From NCBI RefSeq assembly GCF_910592395.1, contig NC_088325.1, positions 10,108,109 through 10,172,108 on the forward strand: a DNA stretch of 64,000 nt. Reading direction: 5' to 3'. Shown here piece after piece: positions 61,301 to 64,000 of the stretch. The notes below the pieces were generated by a model. The model was not told the origin of the DNA, ran no database searches, and saw only the letters and a list, made by a program, of their open reading frames with translations. Made by a program: the position numbers and the translations under genes. Numbering within the stretch: the stretch's first letter is position 1; every line of letters begins with the position of its first letter. The DNA is from Lineus longissimus (lineage: Eukaryota; Nemertea; Pilidiophora; Heteronemertea; Lineidae).

Positions 61301-62460
61301 CGCATGGAGTACATGTCTGATATTTTGTCTCTAACCAGTGACACTTGAAGCAACCTGTCTCTACAATATATGACTAATCAGTCTGAGGTTCTGTTCCCTG
61401 TCACTCACAACCTTCGGCTGGCCGGTGAAGCAAGAAGTATAAACCCTCGTTTTTCACAACCATTGGTAAAGACGCTTGTCTTTCTTTTTTGGTGTAGCAG
61501 GAGAAATAGTCCCCAATCTTTCCAAAATTGCAGCTGATGTAGCAGGAGGAATACTCCCCGTCCTTCTATGCTTCCTGTCTCTCACAACCTATAGCTGGAG
61601 ACGCTAAAGTTGGAATAGTCCCATCTTGCACAACTTGGTACCTTGTCTCTTAATATGTAAAGAGCAATCTCTAGTGAACTCACACAACTGTTTGACATGG
61701 GGGAGCCCCCCAAACCCCTGTCCTTCTGACATATATAGCTAAACCAAGCATTAGTTGGCCAATGGTGACAAATAAGTCAAGCAAGGCACTTGTGGGGCAG
61801 TGGCAGCCCCCAATGTCCCACAGGTAACGGAGCACCATAACCATAGTTGGTCTGCTGGTGTGTGCCACTAGTGGCCAGGTCTGTGACCCCTTATCAGCCC
61901 CCAATGGCCCACAGGTGAAGGAGCACCATAACCACAGCTAGTCCACTGGTGTGTGCAACTGGCGGCCAGATCTGTGACCCCTTAAATCAGCCTCCAGTGG
62001 CCAACCATTCTTGCTGTCTGGGCAGGTACGTCAGATGTGTGAGCTAAGCTGTGTACTTCGGTACAGCCAGATAGAAACTCTCTGACCAGACGCAGAAGGG
62101 TTCTGATGCTGTCGTGGGCACACAAGCTATTTCAGGTAAGTGAGCTACCTCCGGAAATACGCTGTAGGCTACTTAGAGTTGCCTAGTTGTGGCCCATACA
62201 TTCTTGCTGTTTGGGTCAAGCACCTGGAACATCATTGCACCTCTGGTAGACCTTTTATCTCACTGTGCACTTTTAAGAAACGCCAAAGTTCCCAACTGGA
62301 CCTCTTGAGTAGCGTACTGATGTACCCAAGTAGCTCAAGTAACTGGAACAACATACGGTCCCTTCTACCTCTGACCTCTGGCAGAGCATTTGTCTCACTG
62401 TGCACTCGCCGACAGGCCCAATTACCCTACTCGTCAACTCAAGCAGCCTACGATTAAATA
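58340..62460. repeat. 4 kb repeat complex with inverted halves (foldback-like)
   Basis: 58.37-58.85 kb has about three direct repeats of about 180 bp ('tgcctctgaaagagtttc', 'gtgctcttgaagac'). 58.86-60.57 kb is an array of 60-70 bp words ('ttcctcctgctacaccagcc', 'gttgtgaaagacagggac') with a large direct repeat (about 59040-59580 against 60020-60560). From about 60.83 kb the same words appear reversed ('ctgtctctcacaacctg', 'agcaggaggaat'), and near 62.07 kb 'gatagaaactctct' mirrors the left-edge word. The spacer at 60.58-60.82 kb is unrelated. No transposase is seen, and the ORFs across it are not supported as genes. Confidence 0.75.
61640..62010. repeat. Two-copy direct repeat inside the complex
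   Basis: 'gcccccaatg(t)cccacagg', 'aaggagcaccataaccac' and 'ggtgtgtgc' occur in two successive copies of about 110 bp (61800-61900 and 61898-62000). Confidence 0.6.
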
Positions 62461-62649
62461 CAAACAACTGACTCCTTTAAAGACCTCAGCATGATAACGC
62501 AATGAAGTAGTCTATTCTTTAGTATAAATATTTGTATTTCACCGAGCACGGCACATAGAAGGTTTCAAATAGCAAATACAAAGAGTGTATAGGGCCTATG
62601 TATAGCATAAATGTACCTTTCTCCTCAGAGGCGTTTTATTACTACATGT

Positions 62650-62828
62650 TAAAAAACATATTCAACGCTTTTGATTTTGGAATCAAATTACCAAGTTTCA
62701 TCTCCTTTTGTCATTTTTATTCATTGGATTTTTCCAAGAATAAAAACGTATTTAAAAATTCTTGATATGAGAAATCAAAATATTTTCCTACTTTTGGAAA
62801 TCAAAAATGTTGAATACGTTTTGTAACA
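62650..62828. repeat. AT-rich inverted repeat
   Basis: 'aacatattcaacgcttttgat' on the left faces 'atcaaaaatgttgaatacg' on the right, with further partial pairing inside. Probably a small decayed MITE. Confidence 0.5.
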
Positions 62829-63532
62829 GGCAGTACATTAAAATACCATTTTAACTTTACAATATACTGCAAATCCATTTATTTTCAAGGCCCAAATTTT
62901 TTGGCAAAAACTTACTTTTTAGATTTTAATACCGGTACTGTTTCAATGAAAGATCCATCTGTTTGCGGGATTCAAAAATCCTCTGAAACGATGGGTCTTC
63001 CATTGAGTATAATCAGATCAGTAATTTTTGCACTACTATTTTTCACATTTTGACCCCCTTATGTCAAGGGTAACACCCAAAACTATTCAGTGTGCGGAAA
63101 TTAAGGGGATTACAGTAACAGCAATGTTTCTAACATTTTTAAAGACTGATCTCACCTGATCGAGGATGTGCTTGCGCTGTTGTTGAGATCGTCGCCATAG
63201 TTACTGACAATCTTTTGCCAGCAAAATCAAATGTAGGACACAGCAAAACGAGCACATGTTGTACAGAAGATGGGCCTAAATGACACCAGGAGATAATGGA
63301 AGAAATCGATGTACTTTGATTTCACAAAAGGCAGACAACAGTGAAATGAACAACCAGTCCGTCTCAACCTGCCAAGCTCAGAGCGACATGCGACTGGTTT
63401 AGCTGTGACGGGTTACATAGTTGCCGTTCAAATTGGACTTTGTTGAAAAACTACATTGCAAGATATCCAGTGAAACAAATATTAAAGGACTCGGAGGTAT
63501 CACTGAATGTCATCACAAATATTTTGTTTCAA
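62829..63532. other. Non-coding stretch, nothing recognised
   Basis: AT-rich; no exon, repeat or conserved motif could be supported. Confidence 0.4.
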
Positions 63533-63773
63533 GTTAAAGGGGTACACCGTTCATAATTACTTGTGGTCCAGTTAAATAGAAATCCACTCATACACAATGC
63601 CGTAGTGCAGTTATTATGAATAAGAATTTGTTTAAACTTGGTATTCATAGTATTTGTATATCTGTCTACATAAAGGTAATGCTGAAATTTATATTTAGTT
63701 TGTATTTACGCAATTGACAATTTTCAAATTCAATTACGAATTCAAATTTTTTAATGAACGGTGTATGCCTTTA
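63533..63773. mobile_element. MITE of about 240 bp
   Basis: The left end 'ttaaaggggtacaccgttca' and the right end 'tgaacggtgtatgcctttaa' are inverted copies with two or three mismatches; the interior is AT-rich without an ORF. Confidence 0.7.
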
Positions 63774-63904
63774 AGTATATGTTTTCTGGACAGAGGGCGA
63801 CACTGAGATGGACCAGAAAGTTTTACTACTCCAGCAAATTTCTAAGACATCCTGTGTAATTTAAATATGAGCGATAATGAAATGATTCATTCTCAATTCT
63901 TCGG

Positions 63905-63960
63905 AGAAAGGTATATAAAAATTGCGGAGGCCATTAAAAACAAACCAACCACACTTCCAG
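63905..63960 (+). promoter_or_regulatory. Possible TATA promoter near the right edge
   Basis: 'gtatataaaaattgcgg' at 63911-63927 would place a start site about 30 bp downstream, in 'aaaaacaaaccaacc'. It faces right; any gene lies outside the window. Judged on the TATA match alone. Confidence 0.35.
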
Positions 63961-64000
63961 GAATCTTCACCCACTAAGCTAACACAAAGACAAGTACATA

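Overview
This is a 64 kb piece of an animal nuclear genome. Coding sequence is split into short exons with GT-AG junctions and matching phases, introns are kilobases long, and the rest is packed with LINE fragments, MITEs, foldback repeats and a minisatellite. No CRISPR array, operon, tRNA or rRNA was seen. The base composition, mobile-element mix and Ig/RING content suggest a marine invertebrate, but the species or phylum cannot be fixed from sequence alone.

Bases 371-46284 are a nearly identical tandem segmental duplication: unit 1 at 371-18894, unit 2 at 18895-38981, and a partial unit 3 from 38982. It carries a minus-strand cluster of one receptor family. Eight exons join in phase to a 578-residue protein: signal peptide, one Ig domain, a second cysteine-containing extracellular region, three consecutive hydrophobic segments each on its own exon, a cytoplasmic stretch with two tyrosine motifs resembling an ITAM, and two C3HC4 RING fingers at the C-terminus. 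Gene B (46153 to 35590) is complete and open. Gene A (29141 to 15527) has the same exons but a stop codon in the Ig exon. Gene C (10791 to 3244) shows only its four ectodomain exons before the window ends. Each unit junction falls inside the phase-1 intron between ectodomain and membrane exons. The architecture implies a surface Ig receptor that would bring ubiquitin-ligase activity to the membrane. I do not recognise it as a described family.

The duplicated units hold LINE reverse transcriptase fragments, an A/T-rich foldback, several MITE families and, in units 1 and 2, a large foldback in intron 1. Two insertions distinguish unit 1 from unit 2: a 0.6 kb hairpin-bearing segment (about 11275-11905) and a 2.4 kb terminal-inverted-repeat element (29611-32020).

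Right of the cluster, 46.3-50.2 kb is non-coding and repeat-rich. Gene D (50181-57509, plus strand, head-to-head with gene B) is a 218-residue type I membrane protein with a short ectodomain and a long acidic tail carrying the same YENV tyrosine motif. Its first intron contains a 5'-truncated LINE, a 23-copy 60 bp minisatellite and an intronless minus-strand ORF with one frameshift. From 58.3 to 62.5 kb lies a large repeat complex with inverted halves. The last 200 bases contain a possible TATA promoter pointing off the right edge.
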